A stretch of 46,659 bases of DNA, from IMG/VR virus record IMGVR_UViG_3300047089_000368, positions 1-46,659 of that record. One strand, given 5' to 3'. The notes under the pieces were generated by a model. That model ran no database searches. It saw nothing but the letters and a program-made list of their open reading frames with translations, and had not been told where the DNA came from. This DNA is from a virus. The position numbers and the translations under genes were made by a program. Shown one piece after another: positions 14,211 through 22,696 of this stretch (position 1 is the stretch's first letter; every line of letters begins with the position of its first letter).

Positions 14211-14382
14211 TTTAAAAAATATGAAAGCTGATCATTACGATAAGGTTAGTAAAGAAAAAGCGAAGAAAATGTTGGGAGATCAAGGTTCGGCGCCTGATGT
14301 AATATATTCAAAATCATGTGCTGATAAAGAAAAAATGAGACCTTTTAAAAAAGGCGGAATTGTAAAAAAGAATTGTAAATAA
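14203..14382 (+). CDS. Small basic protein with KKGGIV motif (59 aa)
   Basis: 59 residues, Lys-rich, ending MRPFKKGGIVKKNCK. The same K/E-GG-I/M-V motif occurs in the two large late virion proteins at 37860 and 39384. It starts within the portal end (8-base overlap) with AGGAG 7 bases upstream. Probably a minor virion component; no domain recognised. Confidence 0.6.
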   Translation: MDNLKNMKADHYDKVSKEKAKKMLGDQGSAPDVIYSKSCADKEKMRPFKKGGIVKKNCK

Positions 14383-14393
14383 TAGAGGATTAT

Positions 14394-14564
14394 ATGGCAA
14401 TTGGAATGAGCGGGAAAATACGTAAAGGACAAGCGACTATGCAAGGTATGCCTAAATTTTCAAGAAAAGATGTAGGCGTTGTATACAAAGACACAGATAA
14501 AGTATTACCACCTATGCCTGCTAAACACCCGATAGCTGGTGTAAGTAAGCAAAGTAATAAATAA
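14394..14564 (+). CDS. Small basic protein (56 aa)
   Basis: 56 residues, rich in Gly, Lys, Met and Pro (MAIGMSGKIRKGQATMQGMP at the start, VLPPMPAKHPIAG later), probably unstructured alone. Ribosome site AGAGGA. It overlaps the next start as TAATG. Position between portal and capsid genes suggests a minor virion or assembly protein. Confidence 0.55.
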   Translation: MAIGMSGKIRKGQATMQGMPKFSRKDVGVVYKDTDKVLPPMPAKHPIAGVSKQSNK

Positions 14565-14761
14565 TGTTACTTGTTAGAAAAGTAATAAATGATTTACATG
14601 AAGCAAAATCAGCGATTGAGCATATTGTACTTAGTACACAAAATATCGAGGATTTTGTTTCATATAAGTTTTTGATAGGCAAACTTAACGGTTTGGATAT
14701 CGCGATTAATATATGTCAACTTATATTGGAGAAAATGGATAATGACAGATATCAGAATTGA
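14564..14761 (+). CDS. Small helical hypothetical protein (65 aa)
   Basis: 65 residues, helical throughout (VINDLHEAKSAIEHIVLSTQ, then FLIGKLNGLDIAINICQLIL). TAATG overlap with the upstream stop and a 20-base overlap with the co-chaperonin gene support coupled translation. No family recognised. Confidence 0.55.
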   Translation: MLLVRKVINDLHEAKSAIEHIVLSTQNIEDFVSYKFLIGKLNGLDIAINICQLILEKMDNDRYQN

Positions 14762-15167
14762 AGATTATGACGATGAAGGAATAGATTTCGCTACATTTGA
14801 TAAAGAAGCGGAAATTGCTAAATTTAAAGATTTGGCTCCGACAGGTTGGACATTACTTTTACGTCTGCTTACTGATCCTGAAAAAACAAAAGGTGGTCTT
14901 TTGTTACCACCTAAAGCACGTGAAGAAGCTTTGTATACTAATTTTGTTGGTTTAGTAGTGAATATTAGTCCCTGGGCTTATAGTGATGAACGCTATGAAA
15001 CAACAGGTCCATGGTGCAAAATTGGTGATTGGGTAACATTTCCAAGACATTCTGGTTATAGAATGTTTGTTGGTAATATTCCACTATGGGTTTTAAAGGA
15101 AGATGCTATTGATATACCAATTAAAAATGAGAAATTGATACCGTTGATATCAAAATATAAATATTAA
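14742..15167 (+). CDS. GroES-like co-chaperonin
   Basis: 141 residues with a GroES/Cpn10 fold pattern. A 30-residue acidic extension precedes LAPTGWTLLLRL. Then comes the mobile-loop equivalent KTKGGLLLPP (48-57), a strand with FVGLVVNISP, and the GPWCKIGDWVTFP segment (about 87-99), which matches the K-x-GD-x-V of GroES. GroES caps the GroEL chamber; phage versions such as T4 gp31 adapt the host chaperonin to the large capsid protein. Location just before the scaffold and capsid genes supports that role. The extended N-terminus is unusual. Confidence 0.75.
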   Translation: MTDIRIEDYDDEGIDFATFDKEAEIAKFKDLAPTGWTLLLRLLTDPEKTKGGLLLPPKAREEALYTNFVGLVVNISPWAYSDERYETTGPWCKIGDWVTFPRHSGYRMFVGNIPLWVLKEDAIDIPIKNEKLIPLISKYKY

Positions 15168-15178
15168 TGATTATGTAA

Positions 15179-15733
15179 ATGCGCAAATTAAGTTATATAG
15201 ACAGTCTTATTGAGGCTAGTATCGAATTAAAAGAAAGTACAAATATGGCTATTGAAAATAAGGATATTGACGCTCTTATAGAAGCTAATATTCTAGTAAG
15301 AGATCGTGCATTGGAAAAGGTTAAAGCTATTAAAAATGGCTATGCTGATAAGAATGATTTGAAACGACAAGAGACAATAGTGGAAGAGTTTCAAGATGAG
15401 ATTGATAGATTGGTTGCTATTATTAATAACTATGATGAAAACACATATTTAACAATAAAAAAATTGAAAAAAGATAAGTTGAGAGCAGAGATTGAACGGG
15501 AAACTGCATTGGAAAAAATTGATGAATTAGAAAGACAGTATTGTAATAATAGTGTTTCAAAGCAGTATGTAGAGGAACAGTCGTTTATACAAAACTGTAT
15601 ATATGACGAAAAAATAAAGATAGGTGCGCAAATTTGGATAATGCGCGATAAGATAAATGAAACTACTTGGACAATAAAGAAAGAGTGTTTAGATAAGTTA
15701 TACATATTATCTATTACTGAAATGGATGGTTAA
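15179..15733 (+). CDS. Coiled-coil protein, possible assembly factor
   Basis: 184 residues, strongly helical and charged, with heptads over about 55-130 (IVEEFQDEIDRLVAIINNYD, KKLKKDKLRAEIERETALEK). No catalytic motif. It overlaps the next gene by 8 bases. Probably a scaffold accessory or head assembly factor by position. Confidence 0.5.
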   Translation: MRKLSYIDSLIEASIELKESTNMAIENKDIDALIEANILVRDRALEKVKAIKNGYADKNDLKRQETIVEEFQDEIDRLVAIINNYDENTYLTIKKLKKDKLRAEIERETALEKIDELERQYCNNSVSKQYVEEQSFIQNCIYDEKIKIGAQIWIMRDKINETTWTIKKECLDKLYILSITEMDG

Positions 15734-16739
15734 TATGTCAAAGTTGAATGAAGATGAAAATGTAATTGCTAGTCAGAGCAATGATGGAGAAAAGATAGGA
15801 GATGCGGCTTTAGCTATAATGCAAAAGTCTTTAGATGAGATTGATAAGTTGAATGGTAGTAGCGTCACAGATAAAGTCGATACTCCAGTTGAAAATGTAG
15901 TTGAAAGTACTGCAGATGTTCCTGATAAAATTGAAGAAAATGTTGTAGAAACTGAAGATGTAAAGAAAGAAAAACATCTTAGTAAAGAAAATAGATATAG
16001 GAAATTACAAAACGATAAATATCGTGCATTAGCAGAAAAAGAAGATGCATTACGAAAAGTAGAGGAATTAGAACATTTATTAAATGAGTCGGTGAGTTCA
16101 GGTGCTTATCATTATAGTAAAAGTGCTCATTCTGATTTGGATAGAGCTAAGCAGAAGATGGAGTTAGCTATTGAAAATGGTGATGCTAAAGCTTTAATTG
16201 CAGCTAATACTGAATTAGTTGAAGCTATTAGTGCAGTAAATGAATTAAAAAGATGGGCGGTCGAGGATACAAGAAAAGTTGATGCGAGGCCTATTCGTGA
16301 GACAGAACAACATCATAATACATTGACTCAGGAATTAGCAAATGATTGGCTTGATAATCATTCTTATTTGCAGCCAAGTTCACGAGATTATAATTCAGAT
16401 TTAGCGAAACAAGTAAGTGGTTTTATTAATCACTTAGATGCTAATTTAAGAAAAAACAACGAAATGGAATTGTTTTTTACTGAGGATTATTTTGATACCA
16501 TTGATACATTTATTCATAACAATATAAAAAAAACACAAGTAAGAAATGAGAAATCTGCAGTATCAGGTTCTTATATAGGGGGAGTGAAGCATGGTCATTC
16601 CCCATCTGTAACTGGTGGAGGCAATACACCTCAGAGAGTAGAATTGAGTGCCGACGAAAAGATATGGTGTAAAAATTCAGGTATTTCTGAAAATTCATTA
16701 ATTAAACATAAAATATTAGACGCAGAAAAAGGAAAATAA
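15726..16739 (+). CDS. Scaffold-like head assembly protein
   Basis: 337 residues; the ATG at 15735 (Met4) is an equally possible start. The N-terminal about 85 residues are acidic and low-complexity (Val, Glu, Asp, Thr). A Lys/Arg/Glu coiled coil follows (about 85-125), then an Ala-rich helix. The C-terminal half holds WLDNHSYLQPSSRDYNSDLA and a tail ending SGISENSLIKHK. An acidic N-terminus, coiled coil and position before the capsid gene are the hallmarks of a prohead scaffold. No protease domain is seen. Confidence 0.6.
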   Translation: MVNMSKLNEDENVIASQSNDGEKIGDAALAIMQKSLDEIDKLNGSSVTDKVDTPVENVVESTADVPDKIEENVVETEDVKKEKHLSKENRYRKLQNDKYRALAEKEDALRKVEELEHLLNESVSSGAYHYSKSAHSDLDRAKQKMELAIENGDAKALIAANTELVEAISAVNELKRWAVEDTRKVDARPIRETEQHHNTLTQELANDWLDNHSYLQPSSRDYNSDLAKQVSGFINHLDANLRKNNEMELFFTEDYFDTIDTFIHNNIKKTQVRNEKSAVSGSYIGGVKHGHSPSVTGGGNTPQRVELSADEKIWCKNSGISENSLIKHKILDAEKGK

Positions 16740-16741
16740 AT

Positions 16742-17221
16742 ATGACACGTAGTATAAGAGAAATAGAATCACGAGCTAATGAAGCAAAATCTACTCGAGA
16801 AGGCGAAGTAAGAGCTCATGATGTAAGAGAAGAATATAACATGGATTATGTAGGTCCTTTAACTATACCTGAGGGAGTTAAAAGAGACGGTTATTCTCTT
16901 CATTGGGCAGCTACTAATATCAGAGGTGAAGCTGTCTATAGTGTGGAAAGATTATCAGCTAGAGGATGGACTTTAGTTCCCATTGAAAGGGCGCCTAATC
17001 ATGCACATGATCCACTGAAGCGTAATCCTTATTGCGGCAAATATATTGCCACTAAAGATTTAATTCTCATGGAAAGACCTGACCATTATTTAAAAAGAGA
17101 AAGAGATGCGTTTCATCAACAAGTTGATAATAAACTCAAATCTTTACGAGGAGTTAGAGATAGCTTTGGTAATGTAAGTTCAAGTGGTGGTTTTACAAAT
17201 ACTCGCATAAGTAGTTTTTAG
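16742..17221 (+). CDS. Head-module protein of unknown function
   Basis: 159 residues. A basic N-terminus is followed by IPEGVKRDGYSLHWAATNIR (about 38-57), ARGWTLVPIE (about 72-81) and a C-terminal helix (DHYLKRERDAFHQQVDNKLK). The pattern IP-x-G...Y-x-W...GW-x-P is one I associate with small virion proteins encoded between scaffold and capsid in environmental phages, but no name is certain. It lies 2 bases before the next gene. Confidence 0.5.
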   Translation: MTRSIREIESRANEAKSTREGEVRAHDVREEYNMDYVGPLTIPEGVKRDGYSLHWAATNIRGEAVYSVERLSARGWTLVPIERAPNHAHDPLKRNPYCGKYIATKDLILMERPDHYLKRERDAFHQQVDNKLKSLRGVRDSFGNVSSSGGFTNTRISSF

Positions 17222-17223
17222 AT

Positions 17224-18315
17224 ATGGCACAAACTAGTTATCAGTTAATTAACTTAATAACGGATATTGAATTAACATGGCCGTTTACTTTTGCAGGCGC
17301 TATAGTAGTTTATGATGTAAATGATATTGATGCTAGTCAAAACGGTTGGACAATTGCGATGCCTGATGCAACATTAGGTGTTGTTGGACAATATTTTAGA
17401 TTTAATAATGTTTCCGGATTTACTTTTGAGATTGTAGCTAATGATTTAACTACTGTTCTTGCGACTGTTACTGCTGGACAAGTTATTGATATATATTTGA
17501 TTGATATTTCTACTATGAACGGAACATGGCGTGTTATTAGTCCACCGAGTGTTAATGCTATTACTCAAATAACAGCAGAAAGTACTGACAATACTATAGT
17601 TATTACTAATGGTGTTGTTACTCCTCCAACTGGAGTAATTAATTTTGAATTGCCAACATCTCTTTTTAATCTTTTAGGTCTTGGTTCACCTAATTTCCTC
17701 GTTGTAAATTCTAATAATCCTCTTACTTTCAGTACAGTATCGTTAGTAGGCGGCACAAATATCACAGTTAATGATGGAACTGGATTATCAGGAAATGTAA
17801 TAATTGATTTGCCAGATTCGATAACTGGTTTGAGTTCTGTTGGCACTGAGTCAATTGACATGACTGGTGTTGCCATCATTAGCAATACTGATACTAATGG
17901 CAATCTTCAAATAACTACTAATGGCACAGGGAAGGTTCAGTTAAATGGGATTTCTATTGATGTTAATGGAAATATTACCGGCATAAATAATTTTGTAGCA
18001 CCCAGAGCATATTGTGTATTTACAGATACTTTGATTGGAATTGACAATGTTATAGTTATTGGTAGTCAGACCAATATTAGCTCAGTTACAGGTTCTGGTG
18101 GCGTATACACTATAAATTTTACAACAGCTATGACTTCCGCTAATTATGGGGTTTTAATAACGATTGGCAGTACTGGTGGTGTGTTGCCATTTGTATCTAA
18201 TGCGTATTTTATAGTAAGAACTCTTACATCGGTAACTATAGAAATTACAGATGCTAGTGGTTCTTTAGTATTATCTGCTCCTTATGGAGTAACAGTTATG
18301 ATTATGTCAAACTAA
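17224..18315 (+). CDS. Fibre-like beta-structured protein
   Basis: 363 residues, rich in Thr, Ile, Val, Gly and Asn, with many short strands. Segments such as FLVVNSNNPLTFSTVSLVGG and NGNLQITTNGTGKVQLNGI resemble the triple-stranded beta repeats of phage fibres. A distinct globular C-terminus starts near residue 260 (APRAYCVFTD) and is the likely tip. Encoded between scaffold-like and capsid genes, it could be a head fibre or spike. A tandem repeat and possible promoter follow. Confidence 0.6.
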   Translation: MAQTSYQLINLITDIELTWPFTFAGAIVVYDVNDIDASQNGWTIAMPDATLGVVGQYFRFNNVSGFTFEIVANDLTTVLATVTAGQVIDIYLIDISTMNGTWRVISPPSVNAITQITAESTDNTIVITNGVVTPPTGVINFELPTSLFNLLGLGSPNFLVVNSNNPLTFSTVSLVGGTNITVNDGTGLSGNVIIDLPDSITGLSSVGTESIDMTGVAIISNTDTNGNLQITTNGTGKVQLNGISIDVNGNITGINNFVAPRAYCVFTDTLIGIDNVIVIGSQTNISSVTGSGGVYTINFTTAMTSANYGVLITIGSTGGVLPFVSNAYFIVRTLTSVTIEITDASGSLVLSAPYGVTVMIMSN

Positions 18316-18320
18316 TTAAT

Positions 18321-18347
18321 TTGACATTGGTATAAGTTAATGATAAT
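18321..18347 (+). promoter_or_regulatory. Possible promoter for the capsid genes
   Basis: A perfect TTGACA (18321-18326) is followed by GATAAT (18342-18347) at a short 15-base spacing, or by TAATGT at 17 bases. It lies in the 231-base gap before the capsid-region genes. The -10 is ambiguous. Confidence 0.35.
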
Positions 18348-18378
18348 GTAAGTTTTAATAATTTGTTCTTAAAATATT

Positions 18379-18490
18379 AAAAGAACTGTCACAATAAGAC
18401 ATTAAAAGATTTCTCGGTTTCTTTTCTTATCCTCAAAAGAATAGTCACAACAAGACGTTAAAAAGTTTCTCGGTTTCTTTCCTTCTCCTT
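18379..18490. repeat. 56-bp tandem repeat upstream of the capsid genes
   Basis: Two 56-base units, 18379-18434 and 18435-18490, are about 85% identical, and a third starts (aaaagatcat at 18491). Each contains GTCACAA, AAGAC and TTTCTCGGTTTCTTT. The copies lie in the only sizeable gap of the head module, so transcription control, RNA processing or termination are likely roles. Confidence 0.85.
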
Positions 18491-18546
18491 AAAAGATCAT
18501 TTTTTTTATTTTAATTTTTAATCTTTAATTTTTAAGAGGTATTCTA

Positions 18547-19461
18547 ATGTCTTATGGGATAAATGCTCCTCAAGGATTGCAGCCTATTTCATCAGTTACA
18601 GGTGGAAGTTGGACACAAAAACTCAGTGTATATTATATTTCTTCCACTACAGCTAACGGTGCTACTACTGGATATGCTACTAGTCTCTTTTCTGGTGATC
18701 CTGTTGTATTTAATACAGCAAATGGAGGAGCCAATTATGTAAATACTAGCGGTACTATTGCTCTTTATAATCCTACTTATGCAGATAATGCGCCTAGTAC
18801 TTTTGCACATGCTCCTATTTTGGGAGTTTTTATGGGATGTGAATATTTGACTCCTAATTTAGGAACCAATAATTTAATCAAATCTCCATATTGGCCTGGA
18901 GGCGCTCAAGTTCAAGCTGGTTCGTTTATTAAAGCTTGGGTACTTGATGATCCATATGCAATATTTGATATTCAAATATCTACTCATATTGCAGCTGCAG
19001 CTAATGCGTTTCAGGGCATAATTCCAGCGCTTCCTATACAAAATCCTGCGGGCAATAACGCTCAGGCGCTACTTGCTGGTAATTTTGGTAGTAATTTCGC
19101 ATTAAATGTTGGTGGTGGTGGTGGATTTGGCACTATCACAAATGGTGGTACTAATCTTGGTTATAGGGATAATCCTGCTACCGGCAGTACTATCACTGGT
19201 CAATCAGCCTATTATTTGGATGTTACTACACCTACGGGAGCTGATCTAACACATGATTATGATAAAACCTTAGCCACACTTCCTTTAAAGGTTATTGGAT
19301 ACAGTCTTAATCCAAACAATACGGCACGAAATAATCCTGAGGATGCGTTAGGCGCAGCTACACTACGAAATACTCCGTTCTTAAATGTTCAAGTCATGAT
19401 TAATAATCACGTATTTAAAGCAGGAACATTCGGAACAATCTTTGCTGCAGCTCAAAATTAA
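18547..19461 (+). CDS. Probable capsid decoration / structural protein
   Basis: 304 residues. It starts MSYGINAPQGLQPISSVTGG and is rich in Asn, Thr, Gly and Ala, with an aromatic core (GVFMGCEYLTPN near 95, PYWPGGAQVQAGSFIKAWVL near 117). A Gly-run near 195 separates two halves. AAGAGG precedes the ATG. It lies 25 bases before the major capsid gene, where decoration proteins are often encoded. No family is certain. Confidence 0.55.
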   Translation: MSYGINAPQGLQPISSVTGGSWTQKLSVYYISSTTANGATTGYATSLFSGDPVVFNTANGGANYVNTSGTIALYNPTYADNAPSTFAHAPILGVFMGCEYLTPNLGTNNLIKSPYWPGGAQVQAGSFIKAWVLDDPYAIFDIQISTHIAAAANAFQGIIPALPIQNPAGNNAQALLAGNFGSNFALNVGGGGGFGTITNGGTNLGYRDNPATGSTITGQSAYYLDVTTPTGADLTHDYDKTLATLPLKVIGYSLNPNNTARNNPEDALGAATLRNTPFLNVQVMINNHVFKAGTFGTIFAAAQN

Positions 19462-19486
19462 TAATATATAAAAAAGAGATAATTAT

Positions 19487-20389
19487 ATGGCAACTAATAC
19501 TGGGCAGATTGCCCAATTACTTCGTCCTGGACTTGCAGCAATTGTTGGAGAATTGGCACCATATCCAGAAGAATGGACAGAAATTTTTAAGACATATCAA
19601 TCTGATAAATATCAGGAAATAGAAGTCGAGATGAGATATCCTGGCGCCGCTGATATTAAGCCTGAAGGTATGCCAACTGCAACAGATTCCGCTATTGGTC
19701 AACGTATCATTACGAATTACATACATAAAACAGTTGGACTAAATGAAATTCTGACAAAAGAAACAATTCGTGACAATCTTTATAATAAAGAGTTTCCACG
19801 ATTGGCAGTTAGTCTGCGTACTTCTGTAAGAACTACAAAGAATATATTAGGAGCGAATGTGCTTAATAATGCATTTAATCCTGCTATTGTTATTGGTGAT
19901 GGTCAGCCAGTTTGTTCAGCTACTCATCCAATTGATGGTGGTTTCTATTCAAACTTAGGAGTATCGGCAGCTTTTTCAGAAACTGCAGTTGAAAGTATGT
20001 TAATACAAGTTCAACAATTTGTAATGCAAAGTGGAATTCTTGCACAAACGATGGCTAGAAAACTAATTGTTCCAACACAATTACAATTTGAAGCTTCTCG
20101 TCTTATGAATAGTAGCTTTAAATATGATGATGCCAATAACGCTATAAGCGCTATATATCATGGCGATTATATTGCAGAAGGCTATAAAGTTAATCACTAT
20201 TTACTTTCACCTACTTCATTTTTCATACTTACAGATTCTCCTGATGGTTTTAAACATTATCAACGTGAACCTGTGGAAACAGATACACATGTGGATTATA
20301 TAACCAACAATATCATGATGAAAGTTGAGGAACGTTATTCTCTTGGAATAACCAATGCACGTGGTGTTATAGGTAATCAAGGCGTTTAA
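19487..20389 (+). CDS. Major capsid protein, Mu gpT-like (HK97 fold)
   Basis: 300 residues. The pattern fits the Mu gpT / HK97-type major head protein group: an N-terminal region with AQLLRPGLAAIVGEL, then YPEEWTEIFKTYQSDKYQEI, a long helix near 100-120 (FPRLAVSLRTSVRTTKNILG), the loop ATHPIDGG (about 145-152), a helix with MARKLIVPTQLQFEA, and the domain NHYLLSPTSFFILTDSPDGF. It would build the icosahedral shell. A hairpin terminator follows, as expected for a highly expressed gene. Confidence 0.85.
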   Translation: MATNTGQIAQLLRPGLAAIVGELAPYPEEWTEIFKTYQSDKYQEIEVEMRYPGAADIKPEGMPTATDSAIGQRIITNYIHKTVGLNEILTKETIRDNLYNKEFPRLAVSLRTSVRTTKNILGANVLNNAFNPAIVIGDGQPVCSATHPIDGGFYSNLGVSAAFSETAVESMLIQVQQFVMQSGILAQTMARKLIVPTQLQFEASRLMNSSFKYDDANNAISAIYHGDYIAEGYKVNHYLLSPTSFFILTDSPDGFKHYQREPVETDTHVDYITNNIMMKVEERYSLGITNARGVIGNQGV

Positions 20390-20397
20390 ATAATTCG

Positions 20398-20430
20398 AAT
20401 TGATCACGGTATTAACTATCGTGATCAATT
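20398..20430 (+). terminator. Intrinsic terminator after the major capsid gene
   Basis: AATTGATCACG (20398-20408) and CGTGATCAATT (20420-20430) form a perfect 11-bp stem around an 11-base loop, followed by TATTAAAAAT. It lies 9 bases beyond the capsid stop. The trailing U-run is short, so it may attenuate rather than fully stop transcription. Confidence 0.7.
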
Positions 20431-20451
20431 TATTAAAAATAGATTAATATC

Positions 20452-21117
20452 GTGACACAGTATCTTTTTCCGGATTGTAATACACAAGATATTTGTTTAA
20501 TTCAATCTACTACAGGAGCGGTAAGTCTTGTTATAAACGGCAATTTAGCCTCAGGTGGTATTGTTCCTTTTATTAATAACGGATATAGTCGTCAGGTTTC
20601 TTTTACTTCTGCTAATAATTTATCTGGTTCTTCTTTTACTATAAATGGATTACAGAATGGCGTAGTAGTTTCGGAAGTTGTTACAGGTCCCAATAATAAC
20701 ACTGTATATTCCACCAATGTTTATGATGTAGTAAGCTCTATCGTAGCATCTGGTATAGTAGCTGGCGTTAGTGTTGGTTCTGGCTTTAGCGGGTTTTTCA
20801 AAATAGTTTCACCTATTTATACTGGAATAGGTGGTAATTTAAATTACAATTTTACTTTAGGAAGTACATTTGGCACCAATGTTATAGGAACTACTGTTTA
20901 TGGTAGTTTAGTTAACATAATAAATAATGGTAGTACATTCTCTAATTTAATAACAAATAATGTTGGCACATTATATCAGATCAAGGCATTTGGTAATCAA
21001 GCTGCTTATATTTATACTGCTAATACTACGTTGTACGCATATATATTAATACAGTTAACAGGTTCGTCTAGTACGATAGGTAACAGTACGACTTTGACAT
21101 TTTTGCAAGTTACATAA
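20452..21117 (+). CDS. Tandem structural protein 1 (GPNNNTVY family)
   Basis: 221 residues, GTG start. First of three adjacent paralogues. Shared landmarks are an aromatic/Pro start (YLFPDCNTQDICLIQSTTGA), a beta-rich middle with GYSRQVSFTSANNLSG, and GPNNNTVYSTNVYDVVSSI (about 82-100). The C-terminus is divergent. The composition (Asn, Thr, Ser, Gly) suggests a beta-sandwich virion protein, for example decoration or tail surface. About 20 bases after the capsid terminator. Confidence 0.7.
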   Translation: MTQYLFPDCNTQDICLIQSTTGAVSLVINGNLASGGIVPFINNGYSRQVSFTSANNLSGSSFTINGLQNGVVVSEVVTGPNNNTVYSTNVYDVVSSIVASGIVAGVSVGSGFSGFFKIVSPIYTGIGGNLNYNFTLGSTFGTNVIGTTVYGSLVNIINNGSTFSNLITNNVGTLYQIKAFGNQAAYIYTANTTLYAYILIQLTGSSSTIGNSTTLTFLQVT

Positions 21118-21122
21118 AATTT

Positions 21123-21794
21123 ATGTCTATAAAATTAAAATATGTTTTTCCAATAGCGAATATTAGTGATGTTTGCGCTGCTCAAACTACAGCTGGTGCA
21201 GCTAATCTTAATTTAAATGGGAATTTATCCGATGTAACTCATAATCGAATATCATTTATTACTAAAGGTTACAGCAGGCAAATTTCTTTAAGGTCAACGG
21301 GCAATCTTGCAGGCGTGGTGTTTACTATTACGGGAACTCAAAATGGTTTAGTTATAACTGAAAATATCAATGGTCCTAACAACAATACTGTTTATTCAGT
21401 ATTAATTTATGATGTAATTACGTCTATTTCATCTAATGCAGCAGTTGGTACTGCAATAACTGCTGGTACAGGATATCAGGGATTTTTTCCTTTGATTGGA
21501 ATTAATCTTGAGAAAGATGTAATTAATTATACTCTAAGTACAGCGAAATTAACAGCAGTATCACTTCATACCACTATTTTTAATACAGTTGATAATATAT
21601 ATAACAATGGTCATACGTTTTTAGATGGTGTAAATAACAATTTTAATATTTTTGACATTAAAGCCTCTTCTCTTGACGATCAATTTATTTTACCAATTGC
21701 AAATGTAATACCGTGTAGGTTTATCTTAGTATATATCAATGGCCTGGTAGGTGAGCTTGGTAATAGTATTCAAATGAATTTTATTCAATCTTAA
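21123..21794 (+). CDS. Tandem structural protein 2 (GPNNNTVY family)
   Basis: 223 residues and the second of the three paralogues. Matching landmarks are YVFPIANISDVCAAQTTAGA, GYSRQISLRSTGNLAG, GPNNNTVYSVLIYDVITSIS and GTGYQGFFPLIG. The C-terminal 90 residues differ from its neighbours, so the conserved N-terminal part may be the virion anchor and the rest the exposed part. Separated by 5 and 9 bases from the flanking paralogues. Confidence 0.7.
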   Translation: MSIKLKYVFPIANISDVCAAQTTAGAANLNLNGNLSDVTHNRISFITKGYSRQISLRSTGNLAGVVFTITGTQNGLVITENINGPNNNTVYSVLIYDVITSISSNAAVGTAITAGTGYQGFFPLIGINLEKDVINYTLSTAKLTAVSLHTTIFNTVDNIYNNGHTFLDGVNNNFNIFDIKASSLDDQFILPIANVIPCRFILVYINGLVGELGNSIQMNFIQS

Positions 21795-21803
21795 TGGGCA
21801 CAA

Positions 21804-22481
21804 ATGTATAATTATGTTGAATATTTTTGGCCTGCTCAAGATTTACAAGCAGTAGCGTTGATACAAACATTAGGGTCTGCAGGTACTCTTACTTTAAATG
21901 GTACATATGTTGCGCCTCCGAGTTCTACAATTAGTTTTCTTAATCGTGGTTTTGTTAGAAATGTTAGTTTAACATCGGTTAACAATTTAAGTGGCGTTAA
22001 TTTTACAATTAGTGGAGTGCAGAATACTACATTAGTTACTGAGACTATTGCAGGTCCAAATAACAATACAGTATATACGACAAACGCTTTTGATATTATT
22101 TCCTCTATAACTACCAATGGGGCAGTTACTGCAGTTAAGGCAGGCACTGGTTTAACTGGATTTTTCCCACTATTTACAAGTGTTTCAAGTGCTTCTATCA
22201 CATTTACTATCACCTCTATTTTTAGTCCATATGCAGTGAGTTTTGCTACTCAATCAGTGAATGGCACTACAACCACACTTTATCAATCATTGAGTAATCA
22301 AGCTAATAATGGGCAGACTTATGCGGCTTTAATTGCTAATGCTTCATTTATTCAAAAAGGAAGTCCTTATGTTAATGTGACGCAAATTCTTCAATTTACG
22401 GATGTAATATATAATTTATTGGTAGGAGTGACTTCTGCTAATAATTCATCAACATTGCAAATACAATTTTTACAATTATAG
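21804..22481 (+). CDS. Tandem structural protein 3 (GPNNNTVY family)
   Basis: 225 residues and the third paralogue: YFWPAQDLQAVALIQTLGSA, GFVRNVSLTSVNNLSG, GPNNNTVYTTNAFDIISSI and GTGLTGFFPLF. Again the C-terminus is unlike the others. Three consecutive, diverged copies imply either a hetero-oligomeric structure or adaptation of surface properties. No external family name is certain. Confidence 0.7.
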   Translation: MYNYVEYFWPAQDLQAVALIQTLGSAGTLTLNGTYVAPPSSTISFLNRGFVRNVSLTSVNNLSGVNFTISGVQNTTLVTETIAGPNNNTVYTTNAFDIISSITTNGAVTAVKAGTGLTGFFPLFTSVSSASITFTITSIFSPYAVSFATQSVNGTTTTLYQSLSNQANNGQTYAALIANASFIQKGSPYVNVTQILQFTDVIYNLLVGVTSANNSSTLQIQFLQL

Positions 22482-22491
22482 GATAATTTTT

Positions 22492-22680
22492 ATGGGCAAT
22501 TCTAAAAAATGGATTCAAAAAGCAATTGAGAATAAAGGTTCATTGCATAAAGTGCTAGGCGTTCCTGAGAATAAAAAAATATCAGAGAAAAAACTAGATA
22601 AAGCCGAACATTCCAAAAATCCTCTTACTAAAAAAAGAGCTGTTTTAGCTAAAACTTTGAAAAGTTTTAAACATTTATAA
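22492..22680 (+). CDS. Small basic phage protein (KWIQKAI family)
   Basis: 62 residues, about one third Lys/Arg. The order KWIQKAIENKGSLHKVLGV, KISEKKLDKAEHSKNPLTKK, RAVLAKTLKSF matches a small Lys-rich protein common in phages and environmental viruses, often found with the virion and possibly DNA-binding. It lies between the tandem structural genes and the tail adaptor. The function is not established. Confidence 0.7.
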   Translation: MGNSKKWIQKAIENKGSLHKVLGVPENKKISEKKLDKAEHSKNPLTKKRAVLAKTLKSFKHL

Positions 22681-22696
22681 TAATGAGTAGACTCGA

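Noticed and set aside
17565-17903. 112-codon minus-strand ORF inside the fibre-like gene (and similar ones at 21836, 28979, 30624, 31510)
   Set aside because: Antisense shadows of Thr/Val-rich repetitive genes; no starts with ribosome sites.
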